Below are positions 17,078 through 26,679 of a stretch of DNA of 64,000 bases, in pieces (the stretch's first letter is position 1; the number at the start of each line of letters is the position of its first letter). This stretch comes from Candidatus Thermofonsia Clade 1 bacterium. Its GTDB lineage: Bacteria; Chloroflexota; Anaerolineae; Aggregatilineales; UBA2796. The notes under the pieces were generated by a model. It had not been told where the DNA came from, did not search any database, and worked only from the letters and a program-made list of their open reading frames with translations. Where the stretch lies: NCBI GenBank assembly GCA_002794705.1, contig PGTK01000003.1:186001-250000 (forward strand), written 5' to 3'. A program made the position numbers and the translations under genes.

Positions 17078-17542
17078 ATGCCCGCCATAGGCGAGGTAGC
17101 ACCTGATTTCGAGGCACTGACCGATGAAGGCAAGCCGCTCAAGCTCTCAGATTTGCGCGGCAAAAAGGTGGTGCTGTACTTCTATCCTAAAGACTTCACA
17201 AGCGGCTGCGAGATGCAAGCCTGCGCCTTCCGCGATCACTACGCTCAGTTTGAGGCGGCGAATGCGGTTGTGCTAGGCGTCAGTCCAGATGACGTGGAGA
17301 GCCATCAGCGCTTCCGCGAGGCGCTCAACTTGCCCTTCCACCTCTTGGTGGATAGCGACTTCAGCCTCTCCAAAGCGTGGGAGAGCTACGGCACCAAGAC
17401 CTATCCTGATGGGCGCACTTTCACAGGCACACAGCGCAGCCACTTCGTGATTGATGAAAACGGCGTGATCATTGACGTGCAAAATCCTGTCAGCCCTCAG
17501 GAGAGCGCGCCACGCGCCCTAGCCGCTGTACAAGGCGCTTGA
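17078..17542 (+). CDS. bcp: Thioredoxin-dependent peroxiredoxin, BCP/PrxQ type
   Basis: The protein has 154 residues. Motifs: VAPDFEALTDEGK, LYFYPKDFTSGCEMQACAF and HFVIDENGVI. The peroxidatic Cys is in TSGC (TPGC in most homologues), and the second Cys is five residues later (GCEMQAC), as in atypical 2-Cys PrxQ enzymes. It reduces H2O2 and alkyl hydroperoxides in the cytoplasm using thioredoxin. The ATG has an excellent ribosome site (GAGGAGG). It converges on pyrH, with a strong hairpin between them (17551-17577). Confidence 0.95.
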   Translation: MPAIGEVAPDFEALTDEGKPLKLSDLRGKKVVLYFYPKDFTSGCEMQACAFRDHYAQFEAANAVVLGVSPDDVESHQRFREALNLPFHLLVDSDFSLSKAWESYGTKTYPDGRTFTGTQRSHFVIDENGVIIDVQNPVSPQESAPRALAAVQGA

Positions 17543-17550
17543 TCGCACGC

Positions 17551-17577
17551 CTCGCCGATGCAGCACGCATCGGCGAG
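17551..17577. terminator. Hairpin between convergent bcp and pyrH
   Basis: A perfect 11-bp inverted repeat CTCGCCGATGC / GCATCGGCGAG with a 5-base AGCAC loop lies between the two stop codons. It would act on both strands. Neither side has a T-run, so it is not a textbook intrinsic terminator. Confidence 0.6.
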
Positions 17578-17586
17578 CGCTCTCAC

Positions 17587-18380
<794 letters not shown>

Positions 18381-18416
18381 CTCAGCGAAAACCTTGTGTA
18401 TGCTGCTGCGCCGTGC

Positions 18417-19037
18417 TTATTCAGCCGACTCGCTTGCGCCATCTTCACCTAGCTCAAAGCGCGCAAAACGCCGTACCACGATGTTTTCCTTGATCTCAGC
18501 GATCAAGTTGGTCAGCACCTCAGAGACCTTCTTGGAGTCGTCAAAGAACCAAGGCTGCTCCATCAGCACGATCTCTTCGAACCATTTGTTCATGCGCCCG
18601 TCCACAATCTTAGCAGCGACCGCCTCACTCTTGCCTTCGGCGATGGTGCGCTCCAGCTGGATTTGGCGCTCTTTTTCGATCAGCGCTTGCGGCACGTCCT
18701 CACGGCGCAGATAGCGCGGCGCAGCATTGGCAATGTGCAGCGCAAGGTCCTTAGCGAATTGGCGGAACTGCTCATTGCGGGCTACGAAGTCGGTCTCGCT
18801 GTTCACCTCAACGATCACGCCCATGCGCCCGTTGTGATGCATATAGGTCTGCACAATGCCGTCATTGGCAACGCGCCCAGATTTCTTAGCCGCCGTCGCA
18901 ATGCCTTTCTTGCGCAGCGCCTCAGCGGCTTTCTCTAGATCGCCGCCGCTTTCAATCAGGGCATTGCGGCACTCGTTAAAGCCTGCGCCGGTCATCTCGC
19001 GCAGCTGCTTGACCAGTTGTGCGCTTACTTCAGCCAC
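18417..19037 (-). CDS. tsf: Elongation factor Ts
   Basis: The protein has 206 residues, the short form found in Thermus and many phyla (E. coli has about 283). The N-terminal UBA-like part is VKQLREMTGAGFNECRNAL, then GVIVEVNSETDFVARN and a short core and C-terminal helix. It exchanges GDP on EF-Tu. The GTG start at 19037 follows AAGGAG, which overlaps the end of rpsB, 12 bases upstream. Transcribed with rpsB and stopped by the terminator at 18351-18380. Confidence 0.97.
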   Translation of the reverse strand: MAEVSAQLVKQLREMTGAGFNECRNALIESGGDLEKAAEALRKKGIATAAKKSGRVANDGIVQTYMHHNGRMGVIVEVNSETDFVARNEQFRQFAKDLALHIANAAPRYLRREDVPQALIEKERQIQLERTIAEGKSEAVAAKIVDGRMNKWFEEIVLMEQPWFFDDSKKVSEVLTNLIAEIKENIVVRRFARFELGEDGASESAE

Positions 19038-19049
19038 AGATGTTTCTCC

Positions 19050-19895
19050 TTAGTCTTCCTCATCCTCAAAGCTGCTGCTGCGGAGCTTTCTAAGCGTTGC
19101 ATCCCCCAAGAAAGCGCTGTTGTCGGTATCATCAAGATCATCAGCGTCAAATGGCTCCACAGCAGTGCCGACGGCTTCCATCTCAAGGTCTTCATCCGCC
19201 TCGCGCTTGCCGCCAATGGCGAGTCCCTCTAGAACGGCATCGGCAATTTTGCCCGTGAGCAGCTTAATGGCGCGGATCGCGTCATCATTGGCAGGGATCA
19301 CGTAATCAATCGGCTCAGGATCGCAGTTGGTATCCACAAGGGCGATCACGGGAATGCCGAGAATGTTCGCCTCTTTAACAGCAGTATGCTCACGGCGCAC
19401 GTCAATCACGAAGAGCAAGCTGGGCAGGCGCGTCATGGTGCGCAGACCGCCCAAGCGCACGCGCAGCTTTTCAACCATGCGGTCGCGCCGTAGCAGCTCT
19501 TTCTTAGTGTAGAAGCCTACCTCGCCGCGCTCGATCTCTTCCTCAAAGCGCTTCAATTGGTCAATACGCGCCTTGATGGTGCGCCAATTGGTCAGTGTGC
19601 CGCCCAGCCAGCGCTGGTTGACATAAGGCATTCCGCAGCGCTCTGCCTCATGCTGCACGGTCTCTTGCGCTTGACGCTTGGTGCCGACGAACAGAATCTT
19701 GTTGCCCTTAGACGCCTCTTCCTTGACGCGCTCGTATGCCTCTTCAAGGTTTGCCAGCGTCTGCTGCAGATCGAGGATATGAATGCCGTTGCGCTCTGTG
19801 AAGATGTAGGGCTTCATGCGCGGGTCCCAGCGCTTGGCGCGATGCCCGAAATGCACGCCCGTCTCTAAGAGCGCCTTCATCGAGACAATAGACAT
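19050..19895 (-). CDS. rpsB: 30S ribosomal protein S2
   Basis: The protein has 281 residues. Canonical S2 blocks: [21 protein letters not shown] at the N terminus, [44 protein letters not shown] and [14 protein letters not shown]. The C terminus carries an extra about 40-residue acidic tail ([11 protein letters not shown]...FEDEED) beyond the usual end. AAGGAG precedes the ATG. Promoter TTGAAA-18-TATACT at 20020-20049 gives a leader of about 115 bases. First gene of rpsB-tsf. Confidence 0.98.
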   Translation of the reverse strand: MSIVSMKALLETGVHFGHRAKRWDPRMKPYIFTERNGIHILDLQQTLANLEEAYERVKEEASKGNKILFVGTKRQAQETVQHEAERCGMPYVNQRWLGGTLTNWRTIKARIDQLKRFEEEIERGEVGFYTKKELLRRDRMVEKLRVRLGGLRTMTRLPSLLFVIDVRREHTAVKEANILGIPVIALVDTNCDPEPIDYVIPANDDAIRAIKLLTGKIADAVLEGLAIGGKREADEDLEMEAVGTAVEPFDADDLDDTDNSAFLGDATLRKLRSSSFEDEED

Positions 19896-20019
19896 GAACT
19901 CTCAGACTCCTTCGAAGTTGTGTTAAACCGCGTTTGCCCCTCCCTTGCCGCGCTCATCCCAAGTGGAACACACACGAAGCATCAGGGCAAGGCTGAATTA
20001 GGCGTATGCCCAAGCGGGC

Positions 20020-20049
20020 AGTATAGCACAGCCGCGCCCGATCTTTCAA
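20020..20049 (-). promoter_or_regulatory. Promoter of rpsB-tsf
   Basis: On the minus strand TTGAAA (20044-20049) and TATACT (20020-20025) are 18 bases apart, and a TGn extension precedes the -10 (TGCTATACT). Confidence 0.62.
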
Positions 20050-20140
20050 GGGTTGAGCGCTTGAACAGCGTTTGTTTGCTAACTTCAGCGTGATGGGCTA
20101 GGCTTGAGGGCAAAAATTTGCTCACAAAAGGTTGAACGTT

Positions 20141-21469
20141 ATGAGCCGAAGAAAAATATTGATCATGGGCGCCGCCGGGCGCGATTTTCACAACTTCAAC
20201 GTCTGTTTCCGCGACGATCCCTCAGTCGAGGTGGTCGCCTTCACAGCGACACAGATTCCGGGCATTGAGGGCAGGCGCTATCCGCCTGAGTTGGCAGGTG
20301 CGCTCTATCCTGATGGGATTCCAATCTATGATGAGGCGGAATTGCCGCGCCTGATCGCTGAACTGGGCGTGCAGCAGGTCTATTTCTCCTATAGCGATAT
20401 CTCGCATACTTACGTGATGCACAAAGCGGCGCAAGTGGTGGCGCTGGGCGCCGATTTCGGTCTGCTTGGCACCAAGCGCACGCAGCTGAAGAGCCGCAAG
20501 CCCGTGGTCTCGATTGGTGCAGTGCGCACGGGCTGCGGCAAGAGCCAAGCCACGCGCTACGTCGCACGGACTCTCCGTGAGCTGGGCTGGCGCGTGATCG
20601 TGGTGCGGCATCCCATGCCCTATGGAGACCTCCGCCGCCAAGCTGTGCAGCGCCTCGGCAGCTACAGCGATCTCGACCTGCACCAAACGACCATTGAAGA
20701 GCGCGAGGAATATGAGCCGCATTTGGATAGCGGTCATGTGGTGTATGCAGGCGTAGACTATGCCGCGATCCTTGCCTGTGCCGAAGAAGAGGCGGATATC
20801 ATCCTCTGGGACGGCGGCAATAACGACCTGCCATTCTTCGCCTCTGACCTGCACATTGTGATCGCCGATCCGCATCGCCCCGGTCACGAACTCGCCTACT
20901 ATCCGGGCGAGGCGAATGCGCGCATGGCAGATGCCTTCGTGCTGAACAAAGTGGATACTGCCAATTACGCCGATATCCAGACCGTGCGCGAGAATTTGCA
21001 CAGTCTGAATCCGCGTGCGCCGATCTTCGAGGCTGCCTCGCCGCTTTTCATCGAAAATGCCGAACAAGTGCGCGGCAAGCGCGTCCTAGTCATTGAAGAC
21101 GGTCCGACGCTGACTCACGGCGAAATGCCCTACGGCGCGGGCGTGGTCGCAGCGCGGCGCTTTGGCGCCGCTGAGCTGATCGATCCGCGCCCGCACGCCG
21201 TCGGCTCGCTCAAAAAGGTCTATGAGACCTATCCGCACATGGGCGCGCTCTTGCCTGCCATGGGCTACGGCGCAGCACAGATGGCGGAGCTGGAAGCGAC
21301 CATTGCCGCCTGCGCACCCGATCTCGTGCTAACCGCCACGCCGATTGACCTGCGGCGCGTGATCAAGGTTGCGGCGCCTGTAGTGCGCGTGCGCTATGAG
21401 CTTCAAATCATCGGTGCTCCCACACTGGCTGACCTGTTAGGGGAGAAATTCGGACGTAAATCAAGCTGA
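20141..21469 (+). CDS. Cyclic 2,3-diphosphoglycerate synthetase-like GTPase (COG2403)
   Basis: About 442 residues from the ATG at 20141. AAAGG lies 10 bases upstream; a TTG at 20132 is an unlikely alternative. The N-terminal domain (1-110) is Rossmann-like (ILIMGAAGRDFHNFN). It is followed by a P-loop domain with SIGAVRTGCGKSQ (Walker A), VVRHPMPYGDL, LWDGGNNDLPF and VLNKVDTAN (NKxD), then a C-terminal domain with GAGVVAARRFGAAELIDPRP. It matches the family of archaeal cyclic 2,3-diphosphoglycerate synthetase. Bacteria with these proteins are not known to accumulate that compound, so the product is uncertain. The upstream neighbour is divergent rpsB. Confidence 0.85.
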   Translation: MSRRKILIMGAAGRDFHNFNVCFRDDPSVEVVAFTATQIPGIEGRRYPPELAGALYPDGIPIYDEAELPRLIAELGVQQVYFSYSDISHTYVMHKAAQVVALGADFGLLGTKRTQLKSRKPVVSIGAVRTGCGKSQATRYVARTLRELGWRVIVVRHPMPYGDLRRQAVQRLGSYSDLDLHQTTIEEREEYEPHLDSGHVVYAGVDYAAILACAEEEADIILWDGGNNDLPFFASDLHIVIADPHRPGHELAYYPGEANARMADAFVLNKVDTANYADIQTVRENLHSLNPRAPIFEAASPLFIENAEQVRGKRVLVIEDGPTLTHGEMPYGAGVVAARRFGAAELIDPRPHAVGSLKKVYETYPHMGALLPAMGYGAAQMAELEATIAACAPDLVLTATPIDLRRVIKVAAPVVRVRYELQIIGAPTLADLLGEKFGRKSS

Positions 21470-21475
21470 AGGCGG

Positions 21476-22720
21476 CTAGGCGCGGCGCTCTGCCAGCGCG
21501 ACCAGCAGTTCGGCGGCACGGACTTTGCCGCCTAGACTCGCTAAGTCCGTTGCTAGGCGCCGCGCATTGTCTAGGACGCGCTGATCGGTCGTGACGGCGC
21601 GTATGGCGGGCAGCAACTGACCGTTGCGCACGTCATGCGCCGTCAAATTCAAGCCGATCTTCGCCTGTGCCACACGGCGCGCCTGCGCACGCTGATCAGC
21701 GGCGTGCGGCACGACCACTTGCGGAATGCCCTGCACAGCGGCGCGATGAGTCGTCCCCATGCCGCCATGATGCACAATGACGCGCAAGCGCGGAAAAACA
21801 TGGTCATAGTCAATCCAAGAGAGCAGGCGCGTGCCGTGCGGCAATGCCGCCTTCAATTCCGCCTTTTTCTCAGGCGGGATCGGATTCCTGCTGATAACCA
21901 CAATTGGGATCATGCCCAAGCGCGCCGCTGCTTGGGCTGCCCAGCTGAAAAAGCCCAGATCGCCAGTGAAGACGCTCCCTAACGTGATCAGCGCCAAAGG
22001 CGCGCTCTCAGGAATCTCGGCTAACCAGTCTGGCACGGGCGTAGTAGGCGCGTCTACCGTGCCGCCGACAAACTGAGTCTGTGGGAGCGGCTCTGGATCG
22101 GCTTGATACCACTCACGGTTGAAGTAGCTGATGTGCAAATACGGCGACTGCACCGACGGCGCCGCGCCCTCCGAAAAATTGACGCCGCGCACGCCAAAGC
22201 GCGCCTTCAGGCGCTCGATCCGCTCACGGCTCAGCTTGCTCAAATCGGCTTGGACGGCGTACATGCGCTCTTCATCAAGCGGCTGACCGGCTACCCAGCC
22301 CGTCACTGCCATTGGCACGTCCAATTTTTCAGCCGCAAAGGCGACCGCGCTCAAAAACAGGTCAGTGACGATCAGATCAGGGACGCCACGCGCCTCTGCT
22401 AAGCCCAGAATCGCCTCGAAGGCAGGCGGCATAAGTTCTTCGCTCAGCCAAGTGTCCAGTGCGCGGCGATAGCGCAGGAACATCGCCTCAACAGGATTCA
22501 TGCTGCGCAGATCGGCGGGCGGCGGCGTAAGCCACGCCCAGCCAGTCGCGGCAATGGCAGCGAACGGCACGCCCGCCGCGCTGATCAGCCCCTCTAGCGG
22601 CGCCTCCGAGACCCACAGCACCTGATGACCGCTCGCCAGCAAGTGCTGAGCCGTCTTGAGCATCCCGCCCCAATCCGTGTGACCCGCCAATGGCGCTGAG
22701 ATGAACCAAAAAGACGCCAT
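21476..22720 (-). CDS. GT1-family glycosyltransferase (UGT/MGT-like)
   Basis: 414 residues from the ATG at 22720. The N-terminal acceptor domain begins SFWFISAPLAGHTDWGGML, and the C-terminal donor domain has LGSVFTGDL and VIVHHGGMGTTHRAAVQGIP, then PHAADQRAQARRV. This is the GT-B UDP-sugar transferase signature of macrolide, sterol and carotenoid glycosyltransferases. Soluble or membrane-peripheral. A longer frame into 22771 would run through a large palindrome (22742-22769), so I prefer the inner ATG. The acceptor is unknown: carotenoid, sterol-like lipid or antibiotic are possible. The aminotransferase gene is upstream on the same strand. Confidence 0.88.
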   Translation of the reverse strand: MASFWFISAPLAGHTDWGGMLKTAQHLLASGHQVLWVSEAPLEGLISAAGVPFAAIAATGWAWLTPPPADLRSMNPVEAMFLRYRRALDTWLSEELMPPAFEAILGLAEARGVPDLIVTDLFLSAVAFAAEKLDVPMAVTGWVAGQPLDEERMYAVQADLSKLSRERIERLKARFGVRGVNFSEGAAPSVQSPYLHISYFNREWYQADPEPLPQTQFVGGTVDAPTTPVPDWLAEIPESAPLALITLGSVFTGDLGFFSWAAQAAARLGMIPIVVISRNPIPPEKKAELKAALPHGTRLLSWIDYDHVFPRLRVIVHHGGMGTTHRAAVQGIPQVVVPHAADQRAQARRVAQAKIGLNLTAHDVRNGQLLPAIRAVTTDQRVLDNARRLATDLASLGGKVRAAELLVALAERRA

Positions 22721-22741
22721 AGCCGAAACTTCTATCCCTCC

Positions 22742-22769
22742 GCCCTTTCCCTGCCCGCAGGGAAAGGGC
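22742..22769. repeat. Long perfect intergenic palindrome
   Basis: GCCCTTTCCCTGC (22742-22754), two bases, then GCAGGGAAAGGGC (22757-22769). It lies between the aminotransferase stop and the glycosyltransferase start. It has no U-tract, and could be a terminator, mRNA-stability element or REP-like repeat. Confidence 0.7.
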
Positions 22770-22793
22770 ATTACAGCGGGACTGAGCGTGCGT

Positions 22794-23891
22794 TCAGGCT
22801 TGCGCCAAAAATTCGTTTATGGCGGCGAAGAGTTCGTCCATATCGGAGGGCATGAGATCGCCCATGTGGGCAATGCGGAAAGTGGAGTCTTTCAGCTTGC
22901 CGTAGCCATCTGAGATGGTCATGCCACGCGCCTTGAGGAACTTATTGAGCGCCTTCACGTCAATGCGGCGCGTGTTAGCGACTGTTGTGACAGTCGGCGA
23001 GTGGTAGCCTTCCTCAGAGAACATGGCAAAGCCCGCCTCAGCCACCCAGTCACGGGTCGCCTGAGCCATTTGCTCATGGCGGGCAAAGCGCGCCTCCAGA
23101 CCCTCTGCCAGCATGTAGTCCAGCTGCTGATCGGTGGCATACAGCAGCGAGATGTTCGGCGTGGCAGGCGTGTGGTTCTTGAGCAAGAATTTCTCCAGCT
23201 CGATGAAGTCAAAGTAGTAGCCGCGATAGGGCACCTGCTTAGCGCGCTCCAGCGCACGGTCAGAGACGGCGGCAAACGCCAAGCCGGGCGGCAACGCCAT
23301 TGCTTTCTGAGTCGAGGTGAGCAGCACATCCAAGCCCAGACCGTCAAAATCAATCTTGTAGCCGCCCAAAATGCTGACCGCGTCCACTAGAATCAGCGTA
23401 TCGGGGTATTGGCGGATGACGGCTGCCATTTCCTCAAGCGGATTCTTGACGCCCGTGCTGGTCTCGTTCAGGACAATGGCTACGGCGTCGTAGTGTTGGG
23501 CGCGCAGACGCTCTTCCAGCTGCTCAGGCTTGACGGCGCGCCCCCACTCCACTTCAATCGCCTCTGCCTGCTTGCCATTGACCTTGCTGACCTCGTACCA
23601 GCGCTCACTGAAAGCGCCGTTGACCAAGTGCAGCACCTTCTGGTCATCGCGGATGCAATTGCGCGAGGCTGCCTCCCACAAGCCCGTGCCAGAAGACGTG
23701 GAGACATACACACGCGACTGCGTATAGAACAATTGGCGCAACTTGCCCTGCACACGGGCGAATAACGTCTCAAAGTCTGAGCCGCGATGCCCGATCATCC
23801 AGCGGCTTTGCGCCTCTAGAATCTCGCGCCGCACCTCAGTCGGTCCGGGGATATACAAACGGACGTGGTCAGGTCTCACCGCTTCGGTCAT
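22794..23891 (-). CDS. Class V PLP aminotransferase (alanine-glyoxylate/serine-pyruvate type)
   Basis: 365 residues from the ATG at 23891, which has AAGGAGA 9 bases upstream. Family signatures: YIPGPTEVRREIL, SRWMIGHRGSDFE, STSSGTGLWEAA, LVDAVSILGG (Asp to the PLP pyridine), TSTQKAMALPPG (Schiff-base Lys) and FRIAHMGDLMPSDM near the end. It transfers amino groups between alanine or serine and glyoxylate, or acts in purine/ureide or photorespiratory-like metabolism. The exact amino donor cannot be fixed. It precedes the glycosyltransferase gene, and the palindrome between them may separate the transcripts. Confidence 0.92.
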   Translation of the reverse strand: MTEAVRPDHVRLYIPGPTEVRREILEAQSRWMIGHRGSDFETLFARVQGKLRQLFYTQSRVYVSTSSGTGLWEAASRNCIRDDQKVLHLVNGAFSERWYEVSKVNGKQAEAIEVEWGRAVKPEQLEERLRAQHYDAVAIVLNETSTGVKNPLEEMAAVIRQYPDTLILVDAVSILGGYKIDFDGLGLDVLLTSTQKAMALPPGLAFAAVSDRALERAKQVPYRGYYFDFIELEKFLLKNHTPATPNISLLYATDQQLDYMLAEGLEARFARHEQMAQATRDWVAEAGFAMFSEEGYHSPTVTTVANTRRIDVKALNKFLKARGMTISDGYGKLKDSTFRIAHMGDLMPSDMDELFAAINEFLAQA

Positions 23892-23958
23892 GCGAAAAGT
23901 CTCCTTGTGAATGCGCCACAAAAGCCGATCAGAAAAGTTGTGGCTCTCTTAATAAAAT

Positions 23959-25026
23959 TTATCGAGCGCTGCGCAGCTGATCGATCAGACGGGCAACAGC
24001 AGGAGTCGGCGTCGGATCGCTGCCGTAAAGCGCCGCGAGATAGCCGCTAACATAATCGCCATAGAGCGCAGCCGTCAACGCCTGCGCGAGCGCGCCCTCA
24101 CCTGATCCCAAGACGCTATCAGGCACAAAGCCCGCCTCCATCAAGGCGCGGCGCGTCAAGGCTTGGCGCAAAGCGAGGCGCGGATGATCATACTGCGGCG
24201 ACTCAAGGCTCACCGAGGCGATCCGCACTGGCTCAGGCAGATTGGTCAAGCCCTGCAGCAGATTATAATCGAGATTGGGCAATTCATCACAAAGTGCAAG
24301 CGTCTTGGCGTTTTGCAACAAACTGAGTTGCCAGCGGCGCGCCACAGCCGCCATGAATCCGCCGCCATAGATCAGCGGCAGGCGCCCGATCATCTGGGCG
24401 GCAAGGCGCTTAGCGGGATTGCGCGTCGGCTCAGTGGCAACGCCGAGCGTCTGGGCGGACTTGCGCAGTTCATCAACCGCCTCTTGCACGTCCGCGCTCG
24501 GATCGCGCACCAGACCGAGCCGCTCCACAAGGGCAAGCAAAAGAGTCACGTGCGTATAGAAGGCGAGGCGCGAGACTCCCTCCAATGCGTAGCGCCACAG
24601 CGTCACGCCCGATTGTTCAGCATACTCAGCCAATGCGCCGCCGCTGGTGAGCGCAAGAATCTGCGTACCACGCGCATCAGCCAGCTCAAAAGCGCTGAAG
24701 GTCTCTTCAGTATCGCCGCTGTGATCGAGCAATATGACCAAAGTCGCCTGCCCATCAGCATAGGCGGGCAGATCGTAGGCGCGGCAGACCGTGATGGGCA
24801 AGTTGAGCGTCTCAGCAGTCAACGCGGCAAACAGCTCAGCTGCTGCCGCCGCATCGCTCAGCCCTGCAATTACGATTTTATCCACAAAGCGCGCATTTTC
24901 AGGCAGAGGCAAGGCGTCACGCGCCGCCCAAGCGGATTGAACGTAGTCAGCAGCGCGCTCAAGGCGGCTGAACAGACCGTAGGTATCAAAAGCGCGCAGC
25001 GCCTCAGGATCGTCAAGGATCAGCAC
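23959..25026 (-). CDS. Bifunctional phosphoglucose/phosphomannose isomerase-like SIS protein, active site diverged
   Basis: 355 residues from the GTG at 25026. GGAG lies 8 bases before it, and the resulting start MLILDDPEALRAFD is typical of the family. Two SIS domains are present. The second shows RLPLIYGGGFMAAVARRW and NAKTLALCDELPN, and the C terminus is DYVSGYLAALYGSDPTPT, all PGI/PMI hallmarks. Conserved stretches are altered. The phosphate-binding GMGGSAIGG is GLSDAAAAA, SYSGNTEET is DHSGDTEET, and the NHNE motif reads DYNL. Ordinary isomerase activity is therefore doubtful. A TTG 84 bases further up (25110) would give an atypical extension. It is divergent from the sugar-binding protein gene. 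Confidence 0.82.
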   Translation of the reverse strand: MLILDDPEALRAFDTYGLFSRLERAADYVQSAWAARDALPLPENARFVDKIVIAGLSDAAAAAELFAALTAETLNLPITVCRAYDLPAYADGQATLVILLDHSGDTEETFSAFELADARGTQILALTSGGALAEYAEQSGVTLWRYALEGVSRLAFYTHVTLLLALVERLGLVRDPSADVQEAVDELRKSAQTLGVATEPTRNPAKRLAAQMIGRLPLIYGGGFMAAVARRWQLSLLQNAKTLALCDELPNLDYNLLQGLTNLPEPVRIASVSLESPQYDHPRLALRQALTRRALMEAGFVPDSVLGSGEGALAQALTAALYGDYVSGYLAALYGSDPTPTPAVARLIDQLRSAR

Positions 25027-25219
25027 AGGTAAAGACTCCAAGATGGAATGGTGCAACGTCTTTTGAAGATACCACGTCGCTTTGTAGGCTTCAACTGCGT
25101 TGCAATTCAAACTTTGAATTTAACGAAATGGCACAAACTCTTAATGCACTCTTAAAATAGCCTCGCTATGCTCTATTCGGCAAGTATGCCTATCGCTTGG
25201 CTAAAAAGCTGGAGGATAC

Positions 25220-26602
25220 ATGAACAAGTTCACCAAAGTGTTGGCGTTGGCGCTGATCGTCGCCATCGTCGTAGGCTTTGCAGGCGTGAGCAATACGTCG
25301 GCGCAAGGCACCTATGTAAAGACCTTTGACCTGAAGTTGCCAGTGGCTGAGGGCGCTTACGCAGGCGTCGATCCGAAGGGGACAACCATCACATGGTGGC
25401 ATCAGCACAGCGGTCAGCGCGAGCGCGCCGTGCAGGCAGCCGCTGAGAAGTTCAACGCTGAGAATCCGTTCGGCATCACGCTGAATGTGGTCTCGAAGGG
25501 CAGCTACGATGACATTTTCACGGCTGTGACCGCCGGCATCCAGACGGGCGAACTGCCAGAGATCGTGGTGGCGTACGGCAATCAGGCGGCTGTCTACCAG
25601 AACAACAAGGCGCTGGTTGACCTCGATGTCTTCCTGAAAGACCCCGTGCTAGGCATCCAGGACTTCGAGCAGGATATGTTCACGCGCTTCTTCGAGAGCG
25701 ACCTGAACCCAGCCCATGACAATCAGCGCTTGGGCTTCAGCACCTACCGCTCCGTTGAGGTGCTGTACTACAACGTGGACGTGCTGACCGAGATGGGTTA
25801 CAGCGCGCCGCCCAAGACGTGGGAAGAGTTCGGCGAGATGGTCTGCCGCTTTGTGCGTGAGGGCCGCGGCACGGACGGCTACCAGATTCGCACTGACGCC
25901 TCGTTCATCGCAGCGGGCGCCTTTGCAGCCGGCGGCGATATCTTCGACCGCGCCAAGGGCGAGTTCACCTACAATAGCGATGCCGCTAAGGTTCTGCCTC
26001 GCGCTATCCAGAAGCTGCTGAACGACGGCTGCATCAAGAAGACTGTTGACCCGCGTGGGCGTAGCGATCAGGCTGCTTTCGCTAACGGCGCAGCGCTGTT
26101 CTACACGGGCTCGTCCTCAGGCATTCCGTTCGTCTGGACTGCGATCAAGGACTCGCCCAGACCCTTCACCTTCGATGTAGCGCCCATCCCCGGCTATGGC
26201 GACAACCCGCCCGTTGTGAATGTGTACGGCGCCAGCAACAGCGTGGTGGCGCTGGGCAAGACGCCTGAGCAAATCCTTGCCTCGTGGATTTTCCTGCGCT
26301 GGTTCAGCGAGGCGGAGCAGCAGGCTGAGTGGGCAAAGGGCACCAACTACTTCCCCGTCCGCCGTTCGGCTGCTGAGAATCTAGAGGATGTCTTCGCGGC
26401 TGAGGGTACAGGTCGCCCCTACCGCAGCGCCTTCAATCTGCTGGGCAACACCAAGGAAGAGCCTTCAGTGGACGTTTACCAGACCGTGCGCAGCGAGACC
26501 AGCAAGGCGTTCAATGATATCCTCGATGGCGCCGACGTGGATGAGCGCTTGGATCAGCTGACCAAGCTGGCAAACGAGCTGCTGGAAGCCTCGCGCCGCT
26601 AA
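25220..26602 (+). CDS. ABC-transporter extracellular solute-binding protein (family 1, sugar type)
   Basis: The protein has 460 residues. Signal peptide: MNKFTKV, a hydrophobic core, and probable cleavage after TSAQG near residue 30. The mature part has the cluster-B fold signs: TITWWHQHSGQRERAVQAAAE, EIVVAYGNQAAVYQ, VEVLYYNVDVLTEMGY, PPKTWEEF and SGIPFVWTAI. It delivers a sugar or related solute to an ABC importer. No lipobox Cys is present, so anchoring is unclear. GGAGG precedes the ATG. A strong terminator follows at 26624-26657. No permease or ATPase gene is in the window, so the transporter must be elsewhere. Confidence 0.93.
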   Translation: MNKFTKVLALALIVAIVVGFAGVSNTSAQGTYVKTFDLKLPVAEGAYAGVDPKGTTITWWHQHSGQRERAVQAAAEKFNAENPFGITLNVVSKGSYDDIFTAVTAGIQTGELPEIVVAYGNQAAVYQNNKALVDLDVFLKDPVLGIQDFEQDMFTRFFESDLNPAHDNQRLGFSTYRSVEVLYYNVDVLTEMGYSAPPKTWEEFGEMVCRFVREGRGTDGYQIRTDASFIAAGAFAAGGDIFDRAKGEFTYNSDAAKVLPRAIQKLLNDGCIKKTVDPRGRSDQAAFANGAALFYTGSSSGIPFVWTAIKDSPRPFTFDVAPIPGYGDNPPVVNVYGASNSVVALGKTPEQILASWIFLRWFSEAEQQAEWAKGTNYFPVRRSAAENLEDVFAAEGTGRPYRSAFNLLGNTKEEPSVDVYQTVRSETSKAFNDILDGADVDERLDQLTKLANELLEASRR

Positions 26603-26623
26603 GTTCAGCTCACTTTGAAACAC

Positions 26624-26657
26624 AAGGGCGCGACTGCACAGTCGCGCCCTTTGTTTG
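26624..26657 (+). terminator. Intrinsic terminator after solute-binding protein gene
   Basis: A perfect 12-bp stem AAGGGCGCGACT / AGTCGCGCCCTT with a GCAC loop is followed by TTTGTTTG. A typical rho-independent terminator. Confidence 0.88.
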
Positions 26658-26679
26658 CCGCTGCAAGCCGCTTGAAGGC

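Noticed and set aside
20222..21067. Minus-strand frame opposite the cyclic-DPG-synthetase-like gene
   Set aside because: No recognisable protein and no start context.
24163..25032. Plus-strand frame opposite the PGI/PMI gene
   Set aside because: No family signature. The minus frame has clear PGI/PMI motifs.
25027..25110. TTG-started extension of the PGI/PMI-like protein
   Set aside because: A GTG with a good ribosome site gives the usual family start MLILDDPEALR.
26624..26657. Terminator read as a repeat element
   Set aside because: The T-tract and its place after the solute-binding protein gene identify it as a terminator.
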